A stretch of 56,997 nt of DNA from positions 1 to 56,997 of the forward strand of contig NZ_AORV01000030.1 in the NCBI RefSeq assembly GCF_000350485.1, read 5' to 3'. Source of the DNA: Ruminiclostridium cellobioparum subsp. termitidis CT1112. Its GTDB lineage: Bacteria; Bacillota; Clostridia; Acetivibrionales; DSM-1351. The position numbers were made by a program, and so were the translations under genes. Below are positions 18,079 through 27,199 of this stretch, piece by piece. Numbering within the stretch: the first letter of the stretch is position 1; each line of letters starts with the position of its first letter. The notes below the pieces were generated by a model. That model did not search any database. It worked only from the letters and a program-made list of their open reading frames with translations, and was not told the DNA's origin.

Positions 18079-18627
18079 TTATAGAAGGATTATTGTCAGG
18101 AATTTTGCTTCTTTTCGGTCCAATGCAACCATTTTGTGAGGAATGGTCGAATTGTAGTACAATGAATCACCGGGCTCCATATCTAAGACTTCTTTTCCGA
18201 CAATTACACGCATTCTGCCTTCAAGACAGTAATTAAACTCCTGTCCCTTATGTGATACCATATCAGGACTGTTGTCCGGGTCCAGCACAACAAACATGGG
18301 CTCTATCTTTCTGCCGGAATATTTATATGCAAGGCTTTCAAAGCTGTATTGATCGTATCTTTCAACCTTCAAGCCCTCTCCTTTTTTAACAAAACAAATG
18401 TCATGAAGCTTTGGTGAAGTTCCGGTCAGTATTTCGGTCATATTTACATTGTAATAGTCGGCCAGCTCATACAAAATACTGACGGGGATATCATCCTGGG
18501 CATTTTCATACCTGGAGTATTCATCTGTTTTAAGTCCGACGGCCTTTGAAACTTCTTCCTCGGTATAACCCGCCAACAATCTCAGACCTTTGATTCTGAA
18601 TGCGATATCCTTAACTTTTTCATTCAT
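18079..18627 (-). CDS. XRE-family regulator with cupin sensor domain
   Basis: An N-terminal XRE helix-turn-helix (about residues 5-65; LLAGYTEEEVSKAVGLKTDEYSRYEN) is joined to a C-terminal cupin barrel (about 105-182; EFNYCLEGRMRV, EPGDSLYYNSTIPHK). This architecture binds DNA and a small ligand. The start at 18627 follows GGAGA by 5 nt; an in-frame ATG 12 nt upstream is less well placed. It lies 20 bp before the acyl-CoA synthetase, so the pair is probably one transcript and the regulator probably controls it. Confidence 0.88.
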   Translation of the reverse strand: MNEKVKDIAFRIKGLRLLAGYTEEEVSKAVGLKTDEYSRYENAQDDIPVSILYELADYYNVNMTEILTGTSPKLHDICFVKKGEGLKVERYDQYSFESLAYKYSGRKIEPMFVVLDPDNSPDMVSHKGQEFNYCLEGRMRVIVGKEVLDMEPGDSLYYNSTIPHKMVALDRKEAKFLTIILL

Positions 18628-18802
18628 GACAGTCTCCATTTCAATTTAAATTATTTTTACAAACAAAAATAGGCATGCGCCAATATCAATGTGCCCGGAA
18701 AAATTTCATAATTATTCCATTAAGCAAACATTTTAATTATAGCACAAGCCCTGTATATGCGGCAAATACTAATTATTTATAAAAATTTCTGGTCACTGGG
18801 GA

Positions 18803-19093
18803 CTAATCCCTGATTTTATTTCTGATTGAGGGAAATATCCAAAAACCAAGTGTCATACTTATAAGACAGGCTGAAATACCAAAAAGCGAGGGCAGAGATC
18901 TATAGAATAATTCGATGAAGGTTACATCAAAGGTATTCTCCACATAGACTGCGGAATTTATGATTATATATGTAAAAAAGAAAGCTATGCCAAGCAGTTG
19001 AAATATATAGTGCTGCACAAGCAGATTTACCGCACAGCCTGCAATCAGAATAATAAAGAAAACTGCAATTGAATAAGAAAAGGCTGGTGTCAT
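18803..19093 (-). CDS. Small membrane protein, unknown function
   Basis: The 96-aa product has three predicted membrane helices (about 8-28, 32-52 and 68-90) separated by short loops, and ends with a basic tail (RNKIRD). No family was recognised. It stands alone between the XRE regulator and a terminator of the upstream operon, with its own weak ribosome site. Coding is supported by length and helix regularity only. Confidence 0.6.
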   Translation of the reverse strand: MTPAFSYSIAVFFIILIAGCAVNLLVQHYIFQLLGIAFFFTYIIINSAVYVENTFDVTFIELFYRSLPSLFGISACLISMTLGFWIFPSIRNKIRD

Positions 19094-19149
19094 GATTCCT
19101 CCTACCAGGAATACTTGTTCGTCCCGGTTTTTTTATAAATCCTATACGT

Positions 19150-19191
19150 AAAAACGCTGGGTATTTACAAATATTGTAATATACACAGCGT
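19150..19191 (-). terminator. Intrinsic terminator after the 19266-21357 gene cluster
   Basis: ACGCTG (19154-19159) pairs with CAGCGT (19186-19191), continued by TATTTACAA/TTGTAATATA inside, followed by TTTTT on the minus strand. It closes the DUF5685-DnaJ-membrane protein cluster. Confidence 0.75.
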
Positions 19192-19265
19192 CTGTTTTCA
19201 AATTATTTCTCAGATTGTATTATTCCGTTGCACTTTACAATTGGAGAGTCAAATGTTTTAATTGC

Positions 19266-19781
19266 CTATATTTTCAGTTTCTGCTTCAACCGGCTGCCAT
19301 AAAATCTTATGAACAAGGTATAAATATAATCATATAGCAAAAATACAAGCTCCAATACGGCAGCGATTATATAGACCGGAGCCGTAAGGTTTATACCGCC
19401 CAATATGATTTCTTTAAGAAAGAAAAGCCCAAGCGCAAGACAGATATTAAAGTATATCAGCTTCAAAACATATTCAATAACCCTGCCGGGGATTCTTTCA
19501 ATATACAGCTTTATCAGTCCGTATACCCCGAAAAATACAATAAACGGGATTACCTCAAGCCTGGGCACAAGTAATACCGATAATATTGCCGAAGCCAGAT
19601 AGAATGCCCAGCCTGCCCTTGTTCCGAACTCGATTATTATTACTGCCATAAACAATGAACTTAAAGCATATAGGGACAGTTTACTGGTGGGAAGTGTTGC
19701 TGCCAAAAAGACACTGATAACGGTAAATGCAAGCAGTATCCCACTCAGAGTGATTCTTTTGACTCTCGATCCACTGTTCAT
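19266..19781 (-). CDS. Integral membrane protein, unknown function
   Basis: This 171-aa protein has four to six membrane helices (for example ITLSGILLAFTVISVFLAAT near the start) and a positively charged C-terminus (YGSRLKQKLKI). The start at 19781 is chosen because GGAGG lies 7 nt upstream; the longer frame to 19826 would run into the intergenic element. It resembles small clostridial membrane proteins of unknown role. It is the last gene after dnaJ-like and DUF5685 genes. Confidence 0.75.
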   Translation of the reverse strand: MNSGSRVKRITLSGILLAFTVISVFLAATLPTSKLSLYALSSLFMAVIIIEFGTRAGWAFYLASAILSVLLVPRLEVIPFIVFFGVYGLIKLYIERIPGRVIEYVLKLIYFNICLALGLFFLKEIILGGINLTAPVYIIAAVLELVFLLYDYIYTLFIRFYGSRLKQKLKI

Positions 19782-19791
19782 TTTTAACCTC

Positions 19792-19836
19792 CTAAGCCAT
19801 ATTACGGCTTTGAGCCGCAAAAGCAAAGTCTTTCAA
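19792..19836 (-). other. Possible 14-codon leader ORF (LKDF element)
   Basis: A TTG codon at 19836 lies 6 nt after GGGAGG and opens a 14-codon frame (LKDFAFAAQSRNMA) whose stop overlaps the ribosome site of the next gene (TAGGAGG). A closely similar start (GGAGG, then TTGAAAGACTT) occurs at 29805-29912. The shared start context suggests a repeated intergenic element or translated leader peptide. Function unknown. Confidence 0.4.
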
Positions 19837-19847
19837 GCCATACCTCC

Positions 19848-20498
19848 CTAGCAGCATCCGATCAAATCGCCGCCCAGGCATTCACACATGGAGTCCGAGC
19901 ACCATGCGCACATACACATATCGCAGAAGCTGGGACCTGCTCCGTATCCCCTGTTATTTGCATTTCCACGGTACATGTTGTTATTTGCATTCATCCTGTT
20001 CAAGGCATCCCTGTACTCATAATTTGAAGGATCCATATTGCAGGCCTGGCGTATATTCATCATGGCCTCGTTGTACCAGCCCTTTTTCATGAATATCAGG
20101 CCCCGCAAATAAAACCATTCCGCATTTTTTTCAGATATGCTTTCAAGCATTGACTCGGCTGCGGCAATATTTCCGCTGTTTATATACAGTCTGACCTGTC
20201 TGAAACTGCCCTCTCCTGCTCCCTGGGCTCCCGGTGTATAGCTTCCCTGACCTCCTGCATAGGCGCTCCTGCCGCTCCAGCCGTTGCTTGTCCTGGCGGT
20301 TTGCCCCTTGCCGGTCAGATATTCATAAGCTTCGTTAACCTCGCGGAGCTTCTCTTCAGCCAACTTGGAAAGCGGATTATCCTGGTATTGGTCAGGATGA
20401 TATTTCTTGACCTGTTCCCTGTATGCTCTCTTAATTTCTTCATCTGATGCACCTTCTTTTATTCCCAGTACCTCATACGGATTTTTCACAATTACCAC
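19848..20498 (-). CDS. DnaJ-domain protein with TPR-like region and Cys-rich tail
   Basis: The 216-aa protein opens with a J domain ([24 protein letters not shown] at about 34-36) that would stimulate a DnaK ATPase. A Gly/Ser-rich linker (about 65-95) follows, then two TPR-like helix pairs, and a C-terminus with many cysteines ([26 protein letters not shown] region, last 26 residues) that may bind metal. It lacks the zinc-finger and C-terminal domains of true DnaJ. The gene overlaps the DUF5685 gene by 26 bp, indicating a functional pair. The start appears to be GTG. Confidence 0.85.
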   Translation of the reverse strand: MVIVKNPYEVLGIKEGASDEEIKRAYREQVKKYHPDQYQDNPLSKLAEEKLREVNEAYEYLTGKGQTARTSNGWSGRSAYAGGQGSYTPGAQGAGEGSFRQVRLYINSGNIAAAESMLESISEKNAEWFYLRGLIFMKKGWYNEAMMNIRQACNMDPSNYEYRDALNRMNANNNMYRGNANNRGYGAGPSFCDMCMCAWCSDSMCECLGGDLIGCC

Positions 20499-21357
20499 AA
20501 CTCCTCCGGCATAAAATTTTATCTGTCTTGCTTAACATTCCAATATATAATATATTTTCCAAAATACTTTTATTCTCTTTTGCATCAAGCAGTTCAAAAG
20601 CCTTGGACGCTTCTCTGAGACAATATAGCAGGGTAAATTCCACCTGGCTTTTTATGCGATCTTTAAAAGCCGGGATATCTTCACCGCTGCCGTCGTATTT
20701 GAAATGCAACAAAAGGGGATTGTAGCTTGAATTCTTTACATCTTCTTCAAGATCATCAAAGGCATCAATTAAATAAATCCATTTCCCAATATTGTAGCCC
20801 ATCCATCTCAATACCTGCCTGATATCATCCTCCAGACTTTCATAGTCCAGAACCTCTTCCATAAGCTTTGCAAACGGCTCTGCCGCCGCATCCAGCGAGG
20901 CACAGCCTTCTCTCTCCAGCCGTGACAATTCACTGAGTCTTTGCTCTATTATAGCACACTTGCCGGAGTATTCTAACACCAACTTTTTATATTCCCGGCT
21001 GAGAACCGCCATCCCGGCCAATGCCGCCTTTGATTTATCGTCGGTCCACTTGTCCTTTATATTATTATACGCCAAAATTATATTTATGTCGGAAGAATAA
21101 TCTACTATTTCATTATAAGTGACAAAGGATTTTTTTAAAGGATGAACCATGCAGCGTTCCTTAACCAGCCTGGTCTCTATGTTTAATAAGGAGCATAAAA
21201 GCATGGCAAGAAATGCCGCATCATAGGTCAGCGTCATCCTTTTCAGCTGACCGTGCCTTTTCCCTATTGCCTTGCAAACTCCGCAATAATAGGCGCGGTA
21301 TATATCAAACTCTTTAATTTTCAACTCCGGCTTTTCCGGCATTATATAACCGAACAA
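20473..21357 (-). CDS. DUF5685 family protein
   Basis: The protein (about 294 aa) resembles DUF5685 proteins, which are found in Clostridia next to J-domain proteins. The N-terminus has the [17 protein letters not shown] and YYCGVCKA segments, with several conserved Cys, and the remainder is helical. I choose a TTG start at 21357, because GGAGG sits 5-6 nt upstream and family members begin at this FGY position; an ATG at 21381 has no good ribosome site. Function unknown; overlap with the J-domain gene suggests a shared complex. Confidence 0.8.
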   Translation of the reverse strand: MFGYIMPEKPELKIKEFDIYRAYYCGVCKAIGKRHGQLKRMTLTYDAAFLAMLLCSLLNIETRLVKERCMVHPLKKSFVTYNEIVDYSSDINIILAYNNIKDKWTDDKSKAALAGMAVLSREYKKLVLEYSGKCAIIEQRLSELSRLEREGCASLDAAAEPFAKLMEEVLDYESLEDDIRQVLRWMGYNIGKWIYLIDAFDDLEEDVKNSSYNPLLLHFKYDGSGEDIPAFKDRIKSQVEFTLLYCLREASKAFELLDAKENKSILENILYIGMLSKTDKILCRRSCGNCEKSV

Positions 21358-21599
21358 TTTTTCCTCCCAGGCTTGATTCAACTTAAAATTTGTTAAAGCT
21401 CTTCTATATATAATAGCATATAAATGTTACTAATTTATTAACATTTTAAATGCAGACATTAATTTTTTTTAGATATAGCGTAACTATCTTCATATATTTA
21501 ATCCGTTTAACAATACAATTAAGTAAAGTTTTTATTTTTTATTTATTTATTTTTCAATATATCAGCTAAATACTCTGAAATCAACTAATCAGCAGCATA

Positions 21600-21628
21600 A
21601 AAAAGATACACCTGTATAGTGTACCTTT
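21600..21628 (-). terminator. Intrinsic terminator of pgsA
   Basis: A short stem around TACAC/GTGTA with flanking AAAAG/CCTTT pairs is followed by TTTTTT on the minus strand, about 34 bp after the pgsA stop. The rest of the AT-rich 21382-21599 stretch shows nothing that I could support. Confidence 0.6.
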
Positions 21629-21661
21629 TATATCAGCTTTAATTAAACAATCCGATTTCCT

Positions 21662-22228
21662 TTATTTTTTCTCTTTTTCATAGTTTTTTGAAAACCTGTA
21701 ATAGATCAAAATGTACATCGCCAGGGCAAACAACGTGCATACCACTGCCAGTCCCAGGGCAATATTAATGGCGATTGCCGTATACACATTTTTAAGGCTG
21801 TCGAGACTGAGTATTATTGTGGCAAGTATTGCAAAGTAAAACAGAACCGTAGCCAGTTTGCCATACCAGTTTGCACCGATAACCGTTTTCCCTTTTCTGT
21901 AAAGCATAATGCCTCCGGTCAGCATCAATGCTTCTTTGATAATAACTATAACCAGGACAATTATGGGTATAAAGTGATGTAATACTAAAAAAATCAGTGC
22001 CGTTATCTGCATTAATTTGTCTGCCAGAGGGTCAAAAACTTTTCCCCATTTTGTTATTAAATTGTACTTTCTGGCTATATATCCGTCCAGTACATCAGTG
22101 AAGCCACCAAATGCAAAAAGTATCATTGCCGGAATATAATGTTCAAAATAAAGGAAATAACCCAGGATAGGGACAATTAACAGCCTTATTAATGTTAATA
22201 AATTTGGAATATTTTTTTTCACCTGCAC
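21662..22228 (-). CDS. pgsA: CDP-diacylglycerol--glycerol-3-phosphate phosphatidyltransferase
   Basis: PgsA makes phosphatidylglycerophosphate, the first committed step to phosphatidylglycerol and cardiolipin. The 188-aa membrane protein contains the complete CDP-alcohol phosphotransferase motif (DVLDGYIARKY, G at the expected spacing, FDPLADK) and about six helices. Start uncertain: the listed GTG at 22228 or a GTG two codons later. Length and motif agree with bacterial PgsA. Confidence 0.92.
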   Translation of the reverse strand: MQVKKNIPNLLTLIRLLIVPILGYFLYFEHYIPAMILFAFGGFTDVLDGYIARKYNLITKWGKVFDPLADKLMQITALIFLVLHHFIPIIVLVIVIIKEALMLTGGIMLYRKGKTVIGANWYGKLATVLFYFAILATIILSLDSLKNVYTAIAINIALGLAVVCTLFALAMYILIYYRFSKNYEKEKK

Positions 22229-22379
22229 ACCACCCGTTACTTTTTAAAACCTGACAGAATTTTACTGAAAGAACAAGTAAACATAGTTTATCATAGAACA
22301 ACAAAATAATACAAGCTTTTCTTTCTTTACATAAATAATCTGACATAACCGGTTAAATTATGTATTTACGGTAAAGTTA

Positions 22380-22829
22380 TTACCGGGTTTCACCCGCCGA
22401 ATTCTTTACAATTATATTGTAGAGCTCCTCGTTATACTTCTGCAGATTAATAGGTTTTAAACAGGCATTTGTCCAGACATGTACCGTCTCTCCGGTTGTA
22501 ATGGGATTATTCATGTCCGACTCCTTAAACACCTCATAATAAAAGTTTAATCTGATCTTTGTATAGCTCTTTATACTGGTTCTTACAATAATTTTGTCTT
22601 CATAGGTGGAGGAGCTTATAAACTTGCACTTTAGTTCCAGAAGTGGCAGGAGTATTCCCTGTCCTTCAACTTCTGAATATGATATTCCGTTTTGTCTGAT
22701 AAATTCGGTTCTCCCGACTTCAAACCAAACAGGATAGTTGGAATGATGTACAATTCCCATCCTGTCTGTCTCAGCATATCTGACTGTCAATGGTATATCT
22801 ACATATAACAATTTTATCATTCCTTTCAT
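22380..22829 (-). CDS. Acyl-CoA thioesterase, hot-dog fold (4HBT/YbgC-like)
   Basis: The protein (149 aa at most) has the hot-dog thioesterase signature VRYAETDRMGIVHHSNY with the catalytic Asp, followed by FEVGRTEFIRQNG. Such enzymes hydrolyse short or medium acyl-CoAs. The true start may be a TTG at residue 7, which has AAAGGA 9 nt upstream and gives the usual YVDIPLTVRY opening. It stands alone upstream of pgsA on the same strand. Confidence 0.85.
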   Translation of the reverse strand: MKGMIKLLYVDIPLTVRYAETDRMGIVHHSNYPVWFEVGRTEFIRQNGISYSEVEGQGILLPLLELKCKFISSSTYEDKIIVRTSIKSYTKIRLNFYYEVFKESDMNNPITTGETVHVWTNACLKPINLQKYNEELYNIIVKNSAGETR

Positions 22830-22977
22830 TTTACGTAATTTAACGCTATATGTTGCATGGATATAAAAATTATATTTTTTTATCGGAAAAATACAATATT
22901 TAAAAAATTTTACATATATTTATATGTAGAAATAGCCCCGGGCTAATAAGCGCGGAGCTATTTTTTAATGTTCTGTA

Positions 22978-23181
22978 TCAATAACCCGTTTCTATAATAA
23001 CGCTATGTGCTTCCTCAACTTCTGCCTCAGGAACAAGAACTTCAAAGTAATTATCATTATTTTCGTGATTCTTGCTAATGGGCCTAAGTTTAACAAGAAT
23101 ACCTTCGTTGGACAAAAGCTCCTGCAGCTGATTTGCTACTTCTTTGCTTTGGGCCATGTATACCACTGTCCACATTATCAT
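22978..23181 (-). CDS. Small DUF2007-like protein
   Basis: The 67-aa protein (WTVVYMAQSKEVANQLQELL, then PEAEVEEAHSVI) has the beta-alpha-beta pattern of DUF2007, small predicted signal-transducing proteins related to PII-like folds. It has AGGT 7 nt before the ATG and lies 20 bp downstream of mtrB on the same strand, so the two are probably cotranscribed. Function unknown. Confidence 0.7.
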   Translation of the reverse strand: MIMWTVVYMAQSKEVANQLQELLSNEGILVKLRPISKNHENNDNYFEVLVPEAEVEEAHSVIIETGY

Positions 23182-23201
23182 CTACACTACCTTTCAAATT
23201 G

Positions 23202-23435
23202 TTATTCACCGCATTGAATAGTGCCATATCTGCAATAAACAGTGGCTTTGCCTCTTATTTTTATCGCAGAAGTATTTTCAGTAAATTGTGCTAAAAGCAA
23301 TTCACCTTTATCAAGCTTCTCGGTATGATGAAATTTAGTATCCCTTCCACGTGTTAAACCGATAATTGTAACTCCGTTTTCCCCTGCCTTAACCGCAACG
23401 TACTCACCGGATATTTTATCTTCCAGGTTGTCCAT
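23202..23435 (-). CDS. mtrB: trp RNA-binding attenuation protein TRAP
   Basis: TRAP forms an 11-subunit ring that binds tryptophan and then (G/U)AG repeats in trp leader RNAs. The 77-aa protein aligns with B. subtilis MtrB over [20 protein letters not shown] and [14 protein letters not shown]. Known RNA-contact residues K37, K56 and R58 of B. subtilis correspond to K40, K59 and R61, and the Trp-pocket threonines are also kept. There are no trp genes nearby, so its targets are elsewhere. The start has GAGGTGG about 5 nt upstream. It follows dnaE by 60 bp. Confidence 0.93.
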   Translation of the reverse strand: MDNLEDKISGEYVAVKAGENGVTIIGLTRGRDTKFHHTEKLDKGELLLAQFTENTSAIKIRGKATVYCRYGTIQCGE

Positions 23436-23494
23436 TTAACCACCTCGACATTTATATTATATTATTTTCCACCAAAAATCAATATTAAGCACGG

Positions 23495-24244
23495 TTATTT
23501 TAAACTTATGTTTTCCTTACCAAGCCGCGATTCCAGTTCTTCCAATATATCATTATTGACATCTATCCAGTATTGCCTGTCTAATTTTTTAAATTTCTCG
23601 TCATTCTTTTTTCTGATAAAAGTGGGAGTCGAACCGTTGAAATATTTCAGCAGGGCAATCAGTGAAACACTCTCCTCCCTGGTCATTTCCTTTTCAAAAT
23701 GCATGTACAAGCCCTTTTCATCCAGGCTCTTTATTGGTAAAACTTCTTCACATATTATTTTTGGCTGTTCATCCTCTCTCAAACTCAGTCTTCCGTTTAC
23801 AAGCACTATACTTTCCTGCTGGAGCAGCTGTGAAAAACGCTCATATATGGTCGGAAAAACTATTATTTCCATGGTTCCATAGAGATCCTCAAGTCCGATG
23901 AAAGCCATCAGATTGTTATTTTTTGTAGTCTTGGTCTTTTTGGATGCAATTATCCCTCCGACAGTCACTCTCATTGAGTCGGTGAGCTTTTTAAGCTCAA
24001 GCTCAATATCACCGTTATCCTCTTCATTTCCGCCAATGAGCATATCCTTGCTGTACAAATTCACATTTTTGTCAAGTATACTCTGGTACTCGCTTAACGG
24101 ATGCCCTGATACGTACAGGCCCAGCATTTCCTTCTCCATTGCCAGCATCACATTGGGAGGGTATTCCTTTATGTCGGGATAGTCTTCCTTCAGCGATTCC
24201 TGCGGCTCCTGCATCAAATCAAAGATGGAAAGCTGACCCTCCAT
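23495..24244 (-). CDS. dnaE: DNA polymerase III alpha subunit DnaE, C-terminal part (frameshifted)
   Basis: This is the C-terminal quarter of DnaE in a different frame from the rest. It includes MEGQLSIFDLM, the LGLYVSGHPLSEY segment and the OB-fold (RVTVGGIIASKKTKTTKNN) that binds single-stranded DNA. Joined to the upstream part it gives about 1,165 aa, the normal family length. The ATG at 24244 has no proper ribosome site, so independent translation is unlikely. The break is a missing A in an A-rich run (24247-24256), either a real mutation or an assembly error. Confidence 0.9.
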   Translation of the reverse strand: MEGQLSIFDLMQEPQESLKEDYPDIKEYPPNVMLAMEKEMLGLYVSGHPLSEYQSILDKNVNLYSKDMLIGGNEEDNGDIELELKKLTDSMRVTVGGIIASKKTKTTKNNNLMAFIGLEDLYGTMEIIVFPTIYERFSQLLQQESIVLVNGRLSLREDEQPKIICEEVLPIKSLDEKGLYMHFEKEMTREESVSLIALLKYFNGSTPTFIRKKNDEKFKKLDRQYWIDVNNDILEELESRLGKENISLK

Positions 24245-26976
24245 GCTTTTCTTTTTGCCTGTGCTATTCCATCCAGGAAGCGCTCATATACTGCCATCAG
24301 CCTGGATCTGAACACCTTTAAGGAGTCAAATGCACCGCTTTTTATCAGACTTTCAATACATCTTTTATTTATTTCCCGACCCTCTATTCTCTGACAAAAG
24401 TCTAAAAAAGTCGTAAACAGTCCGTTTTGAGTGCGTTCCGCTATCATTGACTGTATGGCGTTTTCTCCGACATTTTTTACTGCCGCCAATCCAAAGCGTA
24501 TCTTTTGATTTACAACTGTAAATTTAACATTGCTTTCATTTACATCGGGAGGCAGAACCTTGATGTTCAGCACCTTACACTCATTTACATACTGTGAAAC
24601 CTTGTCACTGCTGCCCAAAAAGCTGTTCAACGAGGCCGCCAGAAATTCAACTGGATAATAATGCTTCAGCCATGCGGTCTGATATGCAACCACCGCATAT
24701 GCGGCTGCATGGGATTTGTTAAAGGCATAGCTGGCAAAATCCATCATTTCGTCAAATATTTTGTTGGCTGTGAACTCATCCACACCATTTTTCACAGCCC
24801 CTCGCACAACTTCATTTCCTTCCTCGTCGGTAATTCCGTATATAAAATTCTTGCGTTCCTGCTCCATTACAGACACTTTCTTTTTGGACATTGCTCGTCT
24901 CACAAGATCGGATCTGCCGTAGGAGTATCCTCCAAGCTCCCTGACTATCTGCATTACCTGTTCCTGGTAAACCATACAGCCATAGGTTACATTCAGTATG
25001 TTTTCAAGCATGGGATGATGGTACTTTATTTCCTTTGGATTGTTCTTATTCCGGATATATCTGGGTATCTGATCCATCGGTCCGGGCCTGTAAAGGGAAA
25101 TACCGGCAATTATGTCTTCAAGAGAGCTTGGCTGGAGTTCCTTCATAAACTGGGTCATCCCTGCGCTTTCAAGCTGGAATATACCAACAGTCTTGCCCTC
25201 ACCTATCATTTTATATACATCGTGGTCATCAAAATTTATGTTGTTTATGTCAATTTTCTTGTTATGGCCCTGTTCTACGAGGTTTACCGCATCCCTTATC
25301 ACAGTAAGCGTTCTCAGTCCAAGGAAGTCCATTTTCAAAAGGCCCAGCTCCTCCAGAAGCCCCATGGTAAACTGGGTCGTAACGTTGTTTTCATTGAGCT
25401 GGAGCGGTACATACTCAACTATGGGCTCTTTTGAAATAACAACTCCCGCCGCATGTGTGGAAGCATGCCTTGGCAGTCCCTCAAGGCTTCTGGCCGTGTC
25501 AATCAGCAGCCGGGTATCATCCTCAAGTTCGTATTTCTTTTTCAGCTCGGGGTTTATTTCCAGAGCTTTGTCTATATTCATTCCTATCTGGAAGGGAATC
25601 ATTTTTGCTATGACATCCACTTCACCGTACGGTACGTCAAGAGCTCTGCCCACATCCCTTATAGCAGCCCTGGCAGCCATGGTTCCAAAGGTTATTATCT
25701 GTGAAACCTTGTCCTTGCCGTATTTGCTGATAACATAATCTATTACCTCCTGCCTTCTTTCGTAGCAGAAGTCAATATCTATATCAGGCATGCTGATTCT
25801 CTCGGGATTAAGAAATCTTTCAAAGAGAAGATTGTATTTCAGCGGATCGATGCTGGTAATGCCAAGGCAGTAGGAAACAACGCTGCCGGCTGCCGAACCT
25901 CTGCCCGGCCCAACCATGATGTCATTTTCCCTTGCATATCTGATAAAGTCCCAGACTATGAGAAAATAGTCTACATAACCCATGGAAGATATGACGGAAA
26001 GTTCGTATTCAAGCCTCTCCTTTATCTCTTCACTGCAATTTTCACCAAACTTCTGAACCAATCCCTTATAGCATTTTTCCTTGAGATATTCGTAGGGGGT
26101 ATAGCCCTCTTCCACAGTAAAACCAGGCAAATGGAGCTTTCCGAATTCCAGCTCCACATTGCACATTTCAGCAATTTTTACGGTATTCTCAAGAGCCGAC
26201 TCTACATTCCGGAAATTTTCATACATTTCTTCGGGAGATTTGACATATACCTCGTCGGTGTTAAACTTCATCCTGTTTTCATCATTTATGGTCTTTCCGG
26301 TCTGTATGCACAGGAGTATCTCATGGGATTGTGCCGCTTCTCTTGTAAGAAAGTGTGCGTCGTTGGTGGCAACCAGGGGTATGCCCAGCTCCTTTGAAAG
26401 CTTGATAAGCTGCTGATTCACCAGATTCTGGTCACTTATGCCGTTGTGCTGCAATTCCAGATAAAAATTATCCTGCCCGAATATGGTATTTAACCTGTTC
26501 GCCAGTTCCACAGCCTTTTCATAGTCATTGTTGAGAATTGCAGCGGGAATATCCCCTGATAAACATGCACTCAGCGCTATTATCCCCTCTGAATACTTCT
26601 CCAGTGTCTGGTAATCAACTCTCGGCTTATAATAAAAGCCTTCTGTAAAACCCAGTGATACTATTTTCATCAGATTTTTATAGCCTGTCTGATTTTTGGC
26701 CAGCAGTACAAGGTGTCCGTAATCCGAGTCCACCCCTGGCTGCTTGTCCTGCATATTTCGCTTTGCCGTATATATTTCACAACCCAGAATGGGTTTTATT
26801 CCATTTTTCAGTGCTTCCTTGTAGAACTCAACAACACCGTACATAACCCCGTGATCGGTTATGGCCACGCTGTTCATTCCCAGCTCTTTTATCCTTTGTA
26901 TCAGATCCTTTATTCTGTTTGAGCCGTCCAACAGGCTGTATTCTGTATGTACGTGCAAGTGTACGAAGTCTTTCAT
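24214..26976 (-). CDS. dnaE: DNA polymerase III alpha subunit DnaE, N-terminal 900 residues (frameshifted)
   Basis: This is the replicative DNA polymerase catalytic subunit. The fragment carries the PHP domain (VHLHVHTEYSLLDG at the start), the palm with MPDIDIDFCYERR (catalytic Asp residues, about residue 400) and the fingers and helix-hairpin-helix region, with GPGRGSAAGS. It runs out of frame at about residue 907 (GIAQAKRKA) and ends at an early stop. Restoring one A in the run at 24247-24256 joins it to the 23495-24244 frame. No second copy is visible here, and Clostridia usually also have PolC. Confidence 0.92.
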   Translation of the reverse strand: MKDFVHLHVHTEYSLLDGSNRIKDLIQRIKELGMNSVAITDHGVMYGVVEFYKEALKNGIKPILGCEIYTAKRNMQDKQPGVDSDYGHLVLLAKNQTGYKNLMKIVSLGFTEGFYYKPRVDYQTLEKYSEGIIALSACLSGDIPAAILNNDYEKAVELANRLNTIFGQDNFYLELQHNGISDQNLVNQQLIKLSKELGIPLVATNDAHFLTREAAQSHEILLCIQTGKTINDENRMKFNTDEVYVKSPEEMYENFRNVESALENTVKIAEMCNVELEFGKLHLPGFTVEEGYTPYEYLKEKCYKGLVQKFGENCSEEIKERLEYELSVISSMGYVDYFLIVWDFIRYARENDIMVGPGRGSAAGSVVSYCLGITSIDPLKYNLLFERFLNPERISMPDIDIDFCYERRQEVIDYVISKYGKDKVSQIITFGTMAARAAIRDVGRALDVPYGEVDVIAKMIPFQIGMNIDKALEINPELKKKYELEDDTRLLIDTARSLEGLPRHASTHAAGVVISKEPIVEYVPLQLNENNVTTQFTMGLLEELGLLKMDFLGLRTLTVIRDAVNLVEQGHNKKIDINNINFDDHDVYKMIGEGKTVGIFQLESAGMTQFMKELQPSSLEDIIAGISLYRPGPMDQIPRYIRNKNNPKEIKYHHPMLENILNVTYGCMVYQEQVMQIVRELGGYSYGRSDLVRRAMSKKKVSVMEQERKNFIYGITDEEGNEVVRGAVKNGVDEFTANKIFDEMMDFASYAFNKSHAAAYAVVAYQTAWLKHYYPVEFLAASLNSFLGSSDKVSQYVNECKVLNIKVLPPDVNESNVKFTVVNQKIRFGLAAVKNVGENAIQSMIAERTQNGLFTTFLDFCQRIEGREINKRCIESLIKSGAFDSLKVFRSRLMAVYERFLDGIAQAKRKAWRVSFPSLI

Positions 26977-27199
26977 ATTTGTCTCCAGTTTATTCTGATT
27001 TCTTTTGCTCTTTTCAACAATTTAATTATATCACACCGGAAAAATAATTGACGAAAAAACTGACTTATCTTGTATAATATCAGTCAAAAATTTTTTTAAG
27101 AATATGAGAGTAATTGCAAATTGTTAAATTATTCATTGTCATTGGGAAATATAGTAAACTTTGTATCTCATGTGGTAAAATGTTGCAGAGGTGAAAATA

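Noticed and set aside
24214-24256. Programmed -1 frameshift in dnaE
   Set aside because: The run lacks a canonical X-XXY-YYZ slippery heptamer and no stimulating stem was seen. A missing base in a homopolymer is simpler.
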